Shown: piece by piece, positions 36,411-44,895 of the stretch
How positions within the stretch are numbered: position 1 is the first letter of the stretch
How the letters are laid out: every line of letters starts with the position of its first letter
Origin: DATLGB01 sp035540675
GTDB lineage: Bacteria > Actinomycetota > Thermoleophilia > Solirubrobacterales > Solirubrobacteraceae
Length of the DNA: 64,000 bases
Direction: 5' to 3'
Assembly: GCA_035540675.1 (NCBI GenBank)
Contig: DATLGB010000218.1
Span: 9,938-73,937 of the forward strand
Position numbers and translations under genes: made by a program
The notes under the pieces: generated by a model
Seen by the model: the letters and a program-made list of their open reading frames with translations, nothing else
What the model was told of the DNA's origin: nothing
The model's database searches: none

Positions 36411-36899
36411 ATGAGCAACGCCGACGAGATGCTGCGCGCCGCCGCCGGCCGCGCCGACGAGCTGGCCGCCGCTGGGCTGGGCGCGCGCCCGCGCCGCAAG
36501 GTCGCAGTGCTGGCGTGCATGGACACGCGCCTCGACCTGTTCGAAATGCTCGGCCTCCAGCGCGGCGACGCCCACATCATCCGCAACGCGGGCGGGCTCG
36601 TCACCGACGACGCCGTCCGGTCGCTGGCCGCCTCGCAGCGGCTGCTCGGGACGGAGGAGGTCGTGGTGGTGATGCACGACGGTTGCGGGCTGCACGGTGC
36701 GTCCGACGACGCCTTCCGGCAGGTCCTCGCCCGCGACGGCGTGCTGCCGCACTGGCGGCTGGGCGCCTTCGACGACGTCGAGGACGCGCTGCGCATCGGC
36801 CTGGCGCGGCTGCGCGCGAGCCCCGAGCTGCCGGCGCGCGAGGCGATCCGCGGCTTCGTGTTCGATCCCGATACGGGACTGCTGCGCGAGGTGCAGTAG
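36411..36899 (+). CDS. Beta-class carbonic anhydrase
   Basis: Zinc enzyme interconverting CO2 and bicarbonate, 162 residues, short like the Rv1284 type. Zinc ligands are Cys36 (ACMDTR), His89 and Cys92 (VVMHDGCG), with the Asp38-Arg40 dyad. ATG at 36411. Soluble. Stand-alone, with a 67-base gap from the RDD gene. Confidence 0.95.
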   Translation: MSNADEMLRAAAGRADELAAAGLGARPRRKVAVLACMDTRLDLFEMLGLQRGDAHIIRNAGGLVTDDAVRSLAASQRLLGTEEVVVVMHDGCGLHGASDDAFRQVLARDGVLPHWRLGAFDDVEDALRIGLARLRASPELPAREAIRGFVFDPDTGLLREVQ

Positions 36900-36911
36900 C
36901 GCGCGGCGGCC

Positions 36912-37292
36912 TCAGACGCCGCCGCCGTGGGTCTCCACCGGCTTCGGGGTCGGCGGCCGGATGCCGGTGATCGGCCGGCCCTTCGACCACTGCCACAGGC
37001 GCGTCGCCGTGCGCGTCTTCGCGCCCTCCTGGCCGTCCACCACGAGCAGCTCCGGCAGTCCGTCGAGCTCCTGGTTGAGCTTGCGCTGCCATGCCTTCAC
37101 GTCGGGGTTTCCCCCCGGCTCCTCGTACTCGGTGGGCCCCCACCCGCCGCCGGACGCCAGCGTCCGCTGGACGAGCCGAGCGACGGCGCGGTTGCCGATC
37201 TGCCCGTGCAGGCGGTGGACGGGATGCGGCGCGGCGACCGCCCGCTGCGGCGGGCCTCCCGGACGCCGGTCGATCCGGATCCCCTCTCGCAT
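36912..37292 (-). CDS. Small GNRAV-motif protein with peptidoglycan-binding-like domain
   Basis: A 126-residue protein from ATG at 37292. Residues about 25-43 read VHRLHGQIGNRAVARLVQR, the same GNRAV motif as in the OmpA-domain protein at 12184. Residues about 64-103 (VKAWQRKLNQELDGLPELL, VVDGQEGAKTRTATRLW) fit the PG_binding_1 pattern: W/LQ, L, VDGxxGxxT, and AxxxW. There is no signal peptide. It stops 12 bases past the carbonic anhydrase stop, convergently. Domain reading is inference. Confidence 0.75.
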   Translation of the reverse strand: MREGIRIDRRPGGPPQRAVAAPHPVHRLHGQIGNRAVARLVQRTLASGGGWGPTEYEEPGGNPDVKAWQRKLNQELDGLPELLVVDGQEGAKTRTATRLWQWSKGRPITGIRPPTPKPVETHGGGV

Positions 37293-37301
37293 GCGCGAAG
37301 G

Positions 37302-37877
37302 CTACCCCGCCCGCAGCGCCCGCCACGCCCCGTCGGCCAGGACCTCCGCCAGCTCGACGGGTGGCCGGCGCGCGCGCCCGGCCAGGTGCGCCCGCGTCAG
37401 CTCCTGCGCCGGCCCGATCCACAGCGCCACCGCCGCGTCCGGGTCGAGCGCGCGCAGCTCGCGCGCCGCGACCGCCGCGCCGTACCAGTCGCCGACCGCC
37501 GACAGGAAGACCCGGTTCGCCGCCCGCAGGCGCTCGCCGGCCGCGGCGAGCACCTCGGGCTCGGGCTCCCCCACGAGCAGCCGCGCGCGTGCGGGATCCT
37601 CCGCCACCCAGCTCAGGTGGTGCCGGACGGCGGCGCGGACGCCGGCCTCGGCACCGGAGGCGCCGCGCAGGGCATCCAGGAACCCGCGCTGGTAGCGCCC
37701 GAGGGCGTCGCAGAGCAGCTCGGCCGCGACGTGCGCCTTCGTCGGGAAGTGGTGGTAGAGGCTGCCCGTGCTCGCGCCCGTCGCCCGCTGGAGGTCGCTC
37801 ATGCTCGTCGCGCCGTAGCCGCGGCCGGCGAAGGCGTCCAGCGCCGCGGCGAGGATCTGGTCGCGCCGGTTGCGCAC
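37302..37877 (-). CDS. TetR family transcriptional regulator
   Basis: A 191-residue repressor from GTG at 37877. The helix-turn-helix is in AGRGYGATSMSDLQRATGAS followed by TGSLYHHFPTK. The ligand domain is typical in length. It is divergent from a methyltransferase gene, with a 30-bp palindrome between, and is thus likely to repress both. Inducer unknown. Confidence 0.92.
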   Translation of the reverse strand: MRNRRDQILAAALDAFAGRGYGATSMSDLQRATGASTGSLYHHFPTKAHVAAELLCDALGRYQRGFLDALRGASGAEAGVRAAVRHHLSWVAEDPARARLLVGEPEPEVLAAAGERLRAANRVFLSAVGDWYGAAVAARELRALDPDAAVALWIGPAQELTRAHLAGRARRPPVELAEVLADGAWRALRAG

Positions 37878-37889
37878 GCGCTGAGCGTA

Positions 37890-37919
37890 GTAGAGATACT
37901 CTCTAGAGGATGTCTCTAC
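37890..37919. promoter_or_regulatory. Palindromic TetR operator
   Basis: A 30-bp dyad centred between 37904 and 37905: arms GTAGAGATA (37890-37898) and TGTCTCTAC (37911-37919) with inner CTCTAGAG; 12 of 15 pairs match. Its right half covers the methyltransferase ATG (37910), so binding would block both initiation and access to the start. It lies 13 bases from the regulator start. Confidence 0.75.
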
Positions 37920-38671
37920 CGCACGCGCGCTACGACCGCATCGGTGACGGCTACGCGGCGACGCGCCGCGAGGACCCGGCGCTGCGGCAGCGCATCCAGG
38001 CAGCGCTGGGCGACGCCCGCAGCGTGGTGAACGTCGGTGCCGGCGCCGGCTCCTACGAGCCCGACGACCGCCTGGTCGTGGCGATCGAGCCGAGCGACGT
38101 GATGGCGCGCCAGCGGCCGCGCCACCGCGTCCCCGCGGTGCGCGCGTTCGCGCACGACCTGCCGCTGCACGACGGCGCCGCCGACGCGGCGATGGCCATC
38201 CTCTCGCTGCACCACTGGGACGAGGGCCGCGAGCGCGGCGTCCGCGAGCTGCGCCGGGTGAGCCGCGGCCCGGTGGTGATCCTGACCTACGACGCCGTGG
38301 TCTCCGAGCGCATGTGGCTGATGGCCGAGTACCTGCCGGAGATCGCGGCGCTCGACCACCGCATCTTCCCGCCGCCCGAGCGCATCGCCGAGTGGCTCGG
38401 CGGCGACGTCGCCATCGAGCCCGTTCCCGTCGCCCGCGACACGCCGGACTGGACGCTCGGGTCGTTCTGGGCCCACCCCGAGCGGGTGTTCGACGAGCGC
38501 GCGCGCAACGCGACCTCCGGCTTCGCGCGGATGCCCGCCGAGGTCGTCGAGCGAGTGTGCGCGCAGCTGCGTCGCGACCTCGCCGACGGCACGTGGGACG
38601 CGCGGCACGGACACCTGCGCGAGCTGGACTCCTGCGACGTCGGCCAGCGACTGATCGTCGCCACACCCTGA
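37910..38671 (+). CDS. Class I SAM-dependent methyltransferase
   Basis: A 253-residue methyltransferase. The SAM-binding motif is VVNVGAGAGSYEP, the acidic loop is VAIEPSDVM, and the post-core LSLHHWDEG is typical of small-molecule methyltransferases. ATG at 37910 lies within the operator, so the mRNA may be leaderless or start in the operator. Substrate unknown. Confidence 0.88.
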   Translation: MSLPHARYDRIGDGYAATRREDPALRQRIQAALGDARSVVNVGAGAGSYEPDDRLVVAIEPSDVMARQRPRHRVPAVRAFAHDLPLHDGAADAAMAILSLHHWDEGRERGVRELRRVSRGPVVILTYDAVVSERMWLMAEYLPEIAALDHRIFPPPERIAEWLGGDVAIEPVPVARDTPDWTLGSFWAHPERVFDERARNATSGFARMPAEVVERVCAQLRRDLADGTWDARHGHLRELDSCDVGQRLIVATP

Positions 38672-38697
38672 CGCCGCGTCGCTACCCTCGCCCGCTC

Positions 38698-39237
38698 ATG
38701 CTTCGCTCGGTCCTGCTCGCGGCGCTCGCCGCCGCCCTGTTCGCCGTCCCGGCCGCGATCGCCGACCACATCCCCGGCCAGCCCTGCACGGGCTGCGCCT
38801 CGCACGCGCAGTGGCCGTCGATCGACGGCGTCTACCACAAGGCAAAGCACCAGTCCGCGACGTTCGTCGGCAGCGAGCGGTCCGACCAGCTGCTCGGCCA
38901 CCACGGCTCGGACGTGCTGCGCGGCCGCGGCGGCAGCGACGTCCTGTGGGGCGACTGGCAGGGCACCGGCCAGCCGACGACGCAGCGCGATCGCATCTAC
39001 GGCGGCGGCGGCACGGACTTCATCTACGGCTCGCACGGGCGCAACGTCATCTACGCGGGCGCGGGCAACGACGCCATCTCCGTCCACTACGGCCGCGGCT
39101 TCGTCGACTGCGGGCCCGGCCGCGACATCTACCACGTGGCCCGCACGCGGCGCCGCGGCTACAAGTTCCGCAACTGCGAGAAGGTCGACTACCGCAGCGA
39201 GCGCCAGCGCGGCGGCGGCCTCAAGCCGCTGCGCTGA
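38698..39237 (+). CDS. Secreted RTX-like calcium-binding repeat protein
   Basis: A 179-residue protein with a signal peptide (RSVLLAALAAALFAVPAAIA, about 3-22). Then come short Gly/Asp repeats such as GSERSDQLLGHHGSDVLRG, GRGGSDVLWGD, and YGGGGTDFIYG, matching the hemolysin-type (RTX) parallel beta-roll pattern. Cys pairs are present at CTGC and near the end (NCEK). No catalytic domain. Export would be by Sec, not type I. Confidence 0.85.
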   Translation: MLRSVLLAALAAALFAVPAAIADHIPGQPCTGCASHAQWPSIDGVYHKAKHQSATFVGSERSDQLLGHHGSDVLRGRGGSDVLWGDWQGTGQPTTQRDRIYGGGGTDFIYGSHGRNVIYAGAGNDAISVHYGRGFVDCGPGRDIYHVARTRRRGYKFRNCEKVDYRSERQRGGGLKPLR

Positions 39238-39241
39238 CGCG

Positions 39242-39868
39242 TCAGCCGTCGCGCCGGCGCGCGAGCGTCTGCGCGGAGGGCGCGCGCCAGCCGCGGCGCA
39301 GCGCGACGAGCCGGACCGCGAAGATCGCCGCGGCGACGACCGGCCCGAGCACCGGCGCGTACAGGTCCAGGTGCCACGCGCCCGCGACCACGAGCGCGCC
39401 GGCGGCCGCCGGGATGGCGTACAGCTCGCTGTCGGCGCTGACGATGACGGGCGTCTCGCGCGCGACCACGTCGCGCAGGATGCCGCCGCCGACGCCGGTG
39501 GTCACGCCGAGGGCGGCGGCCGGCAGCACGTCGAGCCCGTGATCGAGCGCCTTCACCGTGCCGGCGACGCAGAACAGCCCGAGGCCGGCGGCGTCGAGCA
39601 CGAGCACCGTCCGCAGCTGCCGCTCGATCGCCGGGTGGAACAGCAGCGTGACGGCGGCCGCCACGATCGGCGCCGCGAAGTACGGCCACTCGCGGAAGGC
39701 GGCCGGCGGCGTGTCGCCGAGCAGGACGTCGCGCAGCACGCCGCCACCCATCGCCGTCAGCGCGGCCAGCACGACGATGCCGACGACGTCGAACCCCCGC
39801 CGCGCGCCGAGCAGCGCGCCCGAGAGGGCGAACGCCAGGACGCCGAGCGCCTCGATGACCGCGAGCAC
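39242..39868 (-). CDS. TRIC channel-like membrane protein (UPF0126)
   Basis: A 208-residue membrane protein from GTG at 39868. It contains two homologous repeats, each with GGG-x-LRD (MGGGVLRDVLLGDTPP and VGGGILRDVVARETP), the signature of bacterial trimeric intracellular cation channels. Six or seven hydrophobic segments. Likely a K+ or glycine-related channel; unproven. Confidence 0.92.
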   Translation of the reverse strand: MLAVIEALGVLAFALSGALLGARRGFDVVGIVVLAALTAMGGGVLRDVLLGDTPPAAFREWPYFAAPIVAAAVTLLFHPAIERQLRTVLVLDAAGLGLFCVAGTVKALDHGLDVLPAAALGVTTGVGGGILRDVVARETPVIVSADSELYAIPAAAGALVVAGAWHLDLYAPVLGPVVAAAIFAVRLVALRRGWRAPSAQTLARRRDG

Positions 39869-39959
39869 GTCCGGGGTTCTACCGGCGATGGTGCCGCCGG
39901 CGCCGCGCCGGCGGCGCCGCGGGCGCTTCGGCCGCCGGCGCGCCGGGTAGCCCGGCGCC

Positions 39960-40085
39960 ATGGAGCACGAGCCCAAGAGCCCCATCGCCGACGAGCAGAG
40001 CGACGAGAAGCCGGCGCCGTTCGAGAAGCCCGACGACGAGACGCGCCCGGTCGAGGACAAGGCGCGCGAGGACGCCGACGACTGA
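39960..40085 (+). CDS. Acidic intrinsically disordered small protein (41 residues)
   Basis: ATG at 39960 to TGA at 40083-40085 gives a 41-residue acidic peptide rich in Asp, Glu, Lys and Pro (EHEPKSPIADEQSDEKPAPF). High GC at third positions supports coding. It lacks any hydrophobic core and would be disordered. Convergent with the sulfotransferase gene, ending seven bases away. Confidence 0.6.
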   Translation: MEHEPKSPIADEQSDEKPAPFEKPDDETRPVEDKAREDADD

Positions 40086-40091
40086 CCGCGC

Positions 40092-41264
40092 TCAGGTGCC
40101 GCCGCCGGCGGCCCGGCGGGCGCGGCGGCGCTCCCGCCGCCGCTCGCGGCGCACGGCGGTGAAGAACGGCAGCGGCCGGCGCCGCAGCCCGAGCACCTTG
40201 CGCGTCCGCCGCACCGTCCGCACCGCCGCCGGCCGCACACCGCCGGGCAGCCGTCGCACGGCCGCGGCGCCCCAGCGGCGCACGCCGCGCGGCGCGGTCA
40301 GCTCGTCGAGGAACTCGCGCGGCACGACCGTCAGCTTGCGCGGGTCGTAGAGGCGGCTGGCCGGCGGCCGCTCGTGCGGCACGCTGAGGTCGATCTCGGG
40401 GAAGCGCTCGAGCCGCTGCCTGACGTCGGCGCCGTGGATCAGCCGGCGCTCAGGCGGCGTGAGCGCGTCCGCGACACCCGCGTCGTCGACGTCGTAGCCG
40501 TAGAACTGCGCCATCCGCGTCACCCTCTGGGCCAGCCACTCGTGGTGGTCGCCGCGCAGGTCGCGCGTCCACCGGTCGATGCGACTCGGGTCCACCGGGT
40601 CGTCGACGCGGCTGCGGCCCTCGACCACCCGCTTGCCGCCGCGCGCTCCCTGCACCTGGTGATGCGCGAGCACCGCGTCCGACCACGGCTCGCCGAGCCA
40701 CTCGAGCAGCTCGCGCAGGACGGGCTCCGGCTCGCGCACGAGGTCCTCGTAGCGGACGAGGACGAAGCGGTCGTCGTGGCGCATCGAGTGGCGCGCCAGC
40801 TCGCGGGCGTAGGCGCGCCAGTGCCACGTCGCCCGGCGCAGCTTCGCGCCGAAGCGGCGCATGTTCGAGGCGATGCTCCCGGCCGGGTGCCGGACCACGC
40901 CGATGAACTGCGCGTCCGGGAACAGCCGCGCCATGTCGTCGACGTGCCACATGTGCAGCGGCGTCTTCTCGCCCCAGCGCCGCTTGCCGTGCCGCTCCGC
41001 GTAGCGCATGAACAGGCTGTCGTAGAAGTCGCGCAGCATCGCGTCGAGCTCCTCCTCCGAGCCCGCCAGCTTGCGCGCCCAGCCGCGGCCGGAGTGCTTG
41101 AACGGGGCGAACCGGTGCGCGTCGTAGGCGCGCATGAAGCCGGTCTCGTGCGGGATCGCGATGTGCGGGTGGCTGTCGAGCACGAGGCGGACGAGCGTCG
41201 TGCCGGAGCCCATCGCCCCGACGATGAAGATCGGCCCGCGCCGCGCGTCGTCCACGCCGGGCAC
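40092..41264 (-). CDS. Sulfotransferase family protein
   Basis: A 390-residue protein from GTG at 41264 (a second GTG three codons later is possible). The 5'-phosphosulfate loop is GAMGSGTTLVRL (about 16-27); the 3'-phosphate strand is FIGVVRHPAGSIASNM. The C-terminal 60 residues are highly basic. It would transfer sulfate from PAPS to an unknown, perhaps cell-surface, acceptor. It starts one base after the M23 peptidase stop. Confidence 0.88.
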   Translation of the reverse strand: MPGVDDARRGPIFIVGAMGSGTTLVRLVLDSHPHIAIPHETGFMRAYDAHRFAPFKHSGRGWARKLAGSEEELDAMLRDFYDSLFMRYAERHGKRRWGEKTPLHMWHVDDMARLFPDAQFIGVVRHPAGSIASNMRRFGAKLRRATWHWRAYARELARHSMRHDDRFVLVRYEDLVREPEPVLRELLEWLGEPWSDAVLAHHQVQGARGGKRVVEGRSRVDDPVDPSRIDRWTRDLRGDHHEWLAQRVTRMAQFYGYDVDDAGVADALTPPERRLIHGADVRQRLERFPEIDLSVPHERPPASRLYDPRKLTVVPREFLDELTAPRGVRRWGAAAVRRLPGGVRPAAVRTVRRTRKVLGLRRRPLPFFTAVRRERRRERRRARRAAGGGT

Positions 41265-41265
41265 G

Positions 41266-41853
41266 CTAGTCGTCCGCGCGCAGCCGCCGCAGCAGCGGCA
41301 GCGGGTCGATCGGGCGGCCGCCGCGGTACCAGCCAGGGGCCGTCCAGACCTCGAAGTGCAGGTGGCAGTCCCAGGCGTTGCCGGTGTCGCCGACGGAGCC
41401 GAGCCGCTCGCCGGCCTCCACCGTCTCCCCCGCCTTCACGCGCGCCGGAGCGCGCAGGTGGGCGTAGACGTGACTGCGCCCGCCCTCGGTGCGCACGACG
41501 ACGTAGTGCCCGGCCGAGCCATGGAAGCGCGCGTCGAGCACGCGCCCGCCGGCGACCGCCGCCAGCGGCGTGCCGCAGTCGGCGAACACGTCCTGGCCCT
41601 GGTGACCGCGGCCGCCGCCGAAGCGGGTCGCGTGACCCCCGAAGTGGACCCTGGCGTCGATCGGGAAGACGGCGGCGGGCTCGGCGGCCGGCTCGAGCGG
41701 ATACGGCTCGGCCGCCTCGAGCGCCTCGCGCGCGGAGGCGGCGGGAGCGGCGGCCAGCACGGCGGCGCAGGCGAGGATGGGCAGGCGGAAGCGGCGCAAA
41801 GACGGGCAGGGTAGTGAGGCCGGCCTTGAGCGGGGCGGGCCGATGCCGGACAT
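41266..41853 (-). CDS. M23 family metallopeptidase (LytM type), secreted
   Basis: A 195-residue peptidase. Catalytic zinc motifs are HQGQDVFA (with the H-x3-D pattern) and HLHFE near the C-terminus, plus the H in HVYAHLR. It cleaves peptidoglycan peptides or acts as an inactive regulator; the residues look complete. ATG at 41853 gives a long n-region; a TTG at 41799 (LRRFRLPIL) would give a more typical signal peptide (about residues 1-23). Co-transcribed with the sulfotransferase. Confidence 0.85.
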   Translation of the reverse strand: MSGIGPPRSRPASLPCPSLRRFRLPILACAAVLAAAPAASAREALEAAEPYPLEPAAEPAAVFPIDARVHFGGHATRFGGGRGHQGQDVFADCGTPLAAVAGGRVLDARFHGSAGHYVVVRTEGGRSHVYAHLRAPARVKAGETVEAGERLGSVGDTGNAWDCHLHFEVWTAPGWYRGGRPIDPLPLLRRLRADD

Positions 41854-41923
41854 CCGTCCACGGAACCTCATAACGGGGGTCGCCGCGCGTCATGCCGCCG
41901 TACCCGACCCCAAGGAGGCACCC

Positions 41924-43570
41924 ATGTCCGTCCTCACCCCCGCCAACCCGCCGAACGTCCCGCAGTCCGTGCCAGAGCACGGATTCCGGGACGTTCGGCG
42001 GTGGCGGGCGCCGCTCGCCGCGGCGGTCGCGATCGCCGCGGTCGTCGTCGCCGCTGCGGTCGTCGCCGCGCCGGCGAGCGCCCGCGCCGACGGCTTCGCC
42101 TGCAGCGCCAGCGCCGTGCGCGGCGCCGTGCTCGGTCAGGCCACGGAGCCCGTCCGCGCGGGCTCGCCCGCCGCCTGCCCCGCCGACTCCGGCGCGCTGG
42201 CGCCGCTCGAGCACCCGCTCGGCGGCGACGGCGCCAGCGCCCGCACCGGCATGGCCGGCGAGCAGGCCACCGCCACCAGCTCGGTGAGCGGGCTGCGCGC
42301 CGGCTCGCTGGCCGCGCTCGCACCGGAGCTCCCGCGCGTCGCGCTGCCGGCGGGCATCGGCGCGCTGTCCGTGCCGCTCCCGCCGGCGGCGCAGCTGCTC
42401 GGGCTGCCCGCCGTCGTCACGGTGGACGCCACCCGCGCCGCGCAGGCGCTCGTGCCCGACCGCACCCTGGCGGCCGTGCCGCTGGTCGCCGCCGGGACCG
42501 TCCACCTGGGCGTCGGCGCCGCCTGCCGCGCCGGTCGCGCCGTGCTCGACTCGGTCGCCGTGGTCGAGCGGCTCGCCGCGCTCGGGCAGGACCTGCCCAC
42601 GGACCGCCCGCTCGACACCGCCGTGCCGCTGACCCCGGCGCAGGTGGTCGACTTCTCGCGCCTCGACGCCGACGCCGTCGACCTCCCCGGCGGGCTGTCG
42701 CTCGACGACCCGGTGACCGGGCCGCTGCTGCGCCAGGCGCTCGAAGCCGCCATCGCGGGGCTGCCGGCGGCGAGCGTGCCCGCGGCGGTCGGGCGGGTCG
42801 TGGTCGAGCCGGCGGCGCGCGAGGACGGCGGCGACGCGCTGCGCCAGCTCGGGCCGCGCATCCGTGTCGAGGCGCTCGGCCGCGAGGTCGCCGACCTGCG
42901 GCTCGGGGACGTGCTCGTCTCGGCGGCCGGCGTCGTCTGCGCACCGCCCGCGGGGCCGCCCGCGCCGCAGCCGCAGCCGGACCTGAGCCCGGCCACCGAG
43001 CTCGCGCTCCGCTGCGCGCCCAGCGACGTCGTGCTCACCGACGTGGTCGAGAAGGACGGGCAGGTCAAGCTCGTCGGCATCGCCGGCGCGCAGTACGTCG
43101 GCCGCACGGTCGACCTCGTCCTCACGCACACGGGCGAGCGCGTCGCCACGGCCGTGGTGGAGCCGGACGGCTGGTTCCGCGCGCGGGCGCCGCTGCCGCC
43201 GAACCGGATCCGCTGGACCAACGACGCGCGCTACCAGGCGTCGATCGACAGCGAGCGCTCGCTCGCTCTCAAGCTGCACCGGCGCATGCGGCTCAGCCGG
43301 CTCAAGCCGGGCGAGGACACCGTCACGATCGCCGGGCGCATCTACGGCCCGATGGCGGGAGCGCGCGTCGTCATCTCGCGTCGCGAGGCCTGCACGCAGG
43401 ACGTGCGCCTCGCCACCGTCAAGCCCGACCCCGACGGCCGCTGGCGCGTGACGCTGCCCAAGCCGCAGGGCGTCCCGGCGGCGACCTACCGCGCCACCAC
43501 GCTGGTGCGCCGGCCCGGCGGCGTGAACCGCTTCCGGACGTTCACGCTGCCTGGACACGTCGCCCTCTGA
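41924..43570 (+). CDS. Large secreted protein, choice-of-anchor P-like
   Basis: A 548-residue protein from ATG at 41924, with AAGGAGG seven bases upstream. A hydrophobic signal segment (about 30-55) is followed by FACSASAVRGAVLG, which resembles the head of the protein at 60099 (DFSCRASVARVVLK). It shares the later phrase of an ADLRLGDVLVSAAGVVC type with that protein's ADVVIAEATADITGTPC. The C-terminal 140 residues are a beta-rich Arg-containing domain. The stop overlaps the sigma factor start by one base (TGATG). Function unknown. Confidence 0.8.
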   Translation: MSVLTPANPPNVPQSVPEHGFRDVRRWRAPLAAAVAIAAVVVAAAVVAAPASARADGFACSASAVRGAVLGQATEPVRAGSPAACPADSGALAPLEHPLGGDGASARTGMAGEQATATSSVSGLRAGSLAALAPELPRVALPAGIGALSVPLPPAAQLLGLPAVVTVDATRAAQALVPDRTLAAVPLVAAGTVHLGVGAACRAGRAVLDSVAVVERLAALGQDLPTDRPLDTAVPLTPAQVVDFSRLDADAVDLPGGLSLDDPVTGPLLRQALEAAIAGLPAASVPAAVGRVVVEPAAREDGGDALRQLGPRIRVEALGREVADLRLGDVLVSAAGVVCAPPAGPPAPQPQPDLSPATELALRCAPSDVVLTDVVEKDGQVKLVGIAGAQYVGRTVDLVLTHTGERVATAVVEPDGWFRARAPLPPNRIRWTNDARYQASIDSERSLALKLHRRMRLSRLKPGEDTVTIAGRIYGPMAGARVVISRREACTQDVRLATVKPDPDGRWRVTLPKPQGVPAATYRATTLVRRPGGVNRFRTFTLPGHVAL

Positions 43571-44895
43571 TGCAGCGGATCCTCCAGCCGCAGTCCCGCG
43601 CCGCCGATACAGGCGGCGTGGGGCTGTCCGCCAGCGGCTTCGCCGACCTCTACGGGCGTCACATGCCCGACCTCGTCCGGTACTGCCGGGGGATCCTGCG
43701 CGACCGCGAGGACGCCGAGGACGCCGCGCAGAGCGCCATGGAGCGGGCGCTGCGGGCGCTGGGCAGCGCGCCCGAGCCGGAGCGCGTGCGGCCGTGGCTG
43801 TTCACCATCGCGCAGCGCGAGGCGATCACGCTGCTGCGCCGCCGCCGCTGGGGCACGGCGGCGGCACTCGACGAGGCGGCCCTGCCGCCGCAGTCGTCGC
43901 CGGAGGACGTGGCTGCGGTGCGCGAGCGGCTGGCGGAGCTGCTCGAGGACCTGCGCGAGCTCGCGCCGCGCCAGCGCGACGTGCTGGTGGCGCGCGAGCT
44001 GGGCGGGCGCTCCTATCGGGACATCGCAGCCGACCTGGGAACGACGGAGGCCGCCGCGCAGCAGTGCGTGCTGGAGGCGCGGCGGTCGCTGCGGCAGTTC
44101 GAGGCCGGCCGCTCGCTCGCGTGCGACGACGTGCAGGCGTGGCTGTCGGCGCACGACCGCGGCCGCACCCGCCCCCGCGGCGTCCGGGCGCACCTGCGCG
44201 CCTGCTCGTCGTGCCGCGGGTTCGAGCACGGCATCCGGGCGCGGCGCCGCGACCTCGCCCTGCTGCTGCCCGGCCTCGCGGGTGGCGGCTCGGCGTGGTC
44301 GTCGCTCGCGGCGCTGCTCGGCCAGGCGGGCGGCAAGGCGCTTGCGGCCGGCGCCGTCATCGTGACCGGCGCGACGCTGACCGCGACCGCGCCGCTGCTG
44401 CGCGAGGACGCTCCGGGCCTGCGGCGGGCGCCGGCTCCGACCGCCGCGGCCGCGGCCGCAGCCGGGTCCGGCCGGACGGTCGAGGCGCCCGTGCTCGTCG
44501 CGAGATTCCCCGGGCACCCGCGAGCAGCGGCCCCACCGCGGCGGCGCGAGCGGCCGGCCGCGCCCGCCGCCGGGCGCCGTCCGGCAGCGACCGCCCCAGG
44601 CGGGCGCCGCATCGCCGGCGGCTCGGGGCCGGCGCCCGCGCCGCCCGCGCCCCGGCCCGACCGTGCACGTGGGACGGCGCCGCCCGAGCCGCCGGCGCCT
44701 GCCGCCGAGGCTCCCGCGCAGCCGGCGCCGGCGCCGCGCGCTCCCACCCTGCCCCTCGACGCGGGCGCGACGCTCGACGCGGTGCGTGACGCCGTGCCGG
44801 ATCCCCGGCCGGTGCTCGACCCGGTCGCCGGCGCCGTCGGCGAGGTCGCCGACGGCGTGCGCGACGTCGTTCCGCGGCTACCGCTCGCGCCCTAG
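43570..44895 (+). CDS. ECF sigma factor fused to zinc-finger and membrane domain
   Basis: A 441-residue protein. Sigma-2 (about 24-95) and sigma-4 (about 120-175, RQRDVLVARELGGRSYRDI) form a complete ECF sigma factor. It continues into an anti-sigma-like zinc finger with H208-x3-C212-x2-C215 (HLRACSSC) and a membrane helix (258-277). The last 160 residues are Pro/Ala-rich and disordered, extracellular. So sigma, possible anti-sigma finger and anchor are one polypeptide. The start overlaps the secreted protein's stop. Release by proteolysis would be needed for activity; inference. Confidence 0.88.
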   Translation: MQRILQPQSRAADTGGVGLSASGFADLYGRHMPDLVRYCRGILRDREDAEDAAQSAMERALRALGSAPEPERVRPWLFTIAQREAITLLRRRRWGTAAALDEAALPPQSSPEDVAAVRERLAELLEDLRELAPRQRDVLVARELGGRSYRDIAADLGTTEAAAQQCVLEARRSLRQFEAGRSLACDDVQAWLSAHDRGRTRPRGVRAHLRACSSCRGFEHGIRARRRDLALLLPGLAGGGSAWSSLAALLGQAGGKALAAGAVIVTGATLTATAPLLREDAPGLRRAPAPTAAAAAAAGSGRTVEAPVLVARFPGHPRAAAPPRRRERPAAPAAGRRPAATAPGGRRIAGGSGPAPAPPAPRPDRARGTAPPEPPAPAAEAPAQPAPAPRAPTLPLDAGATLDAVRDAVPDPRPVLDPVAGAVGEVADGVRDVVPRLPLAP

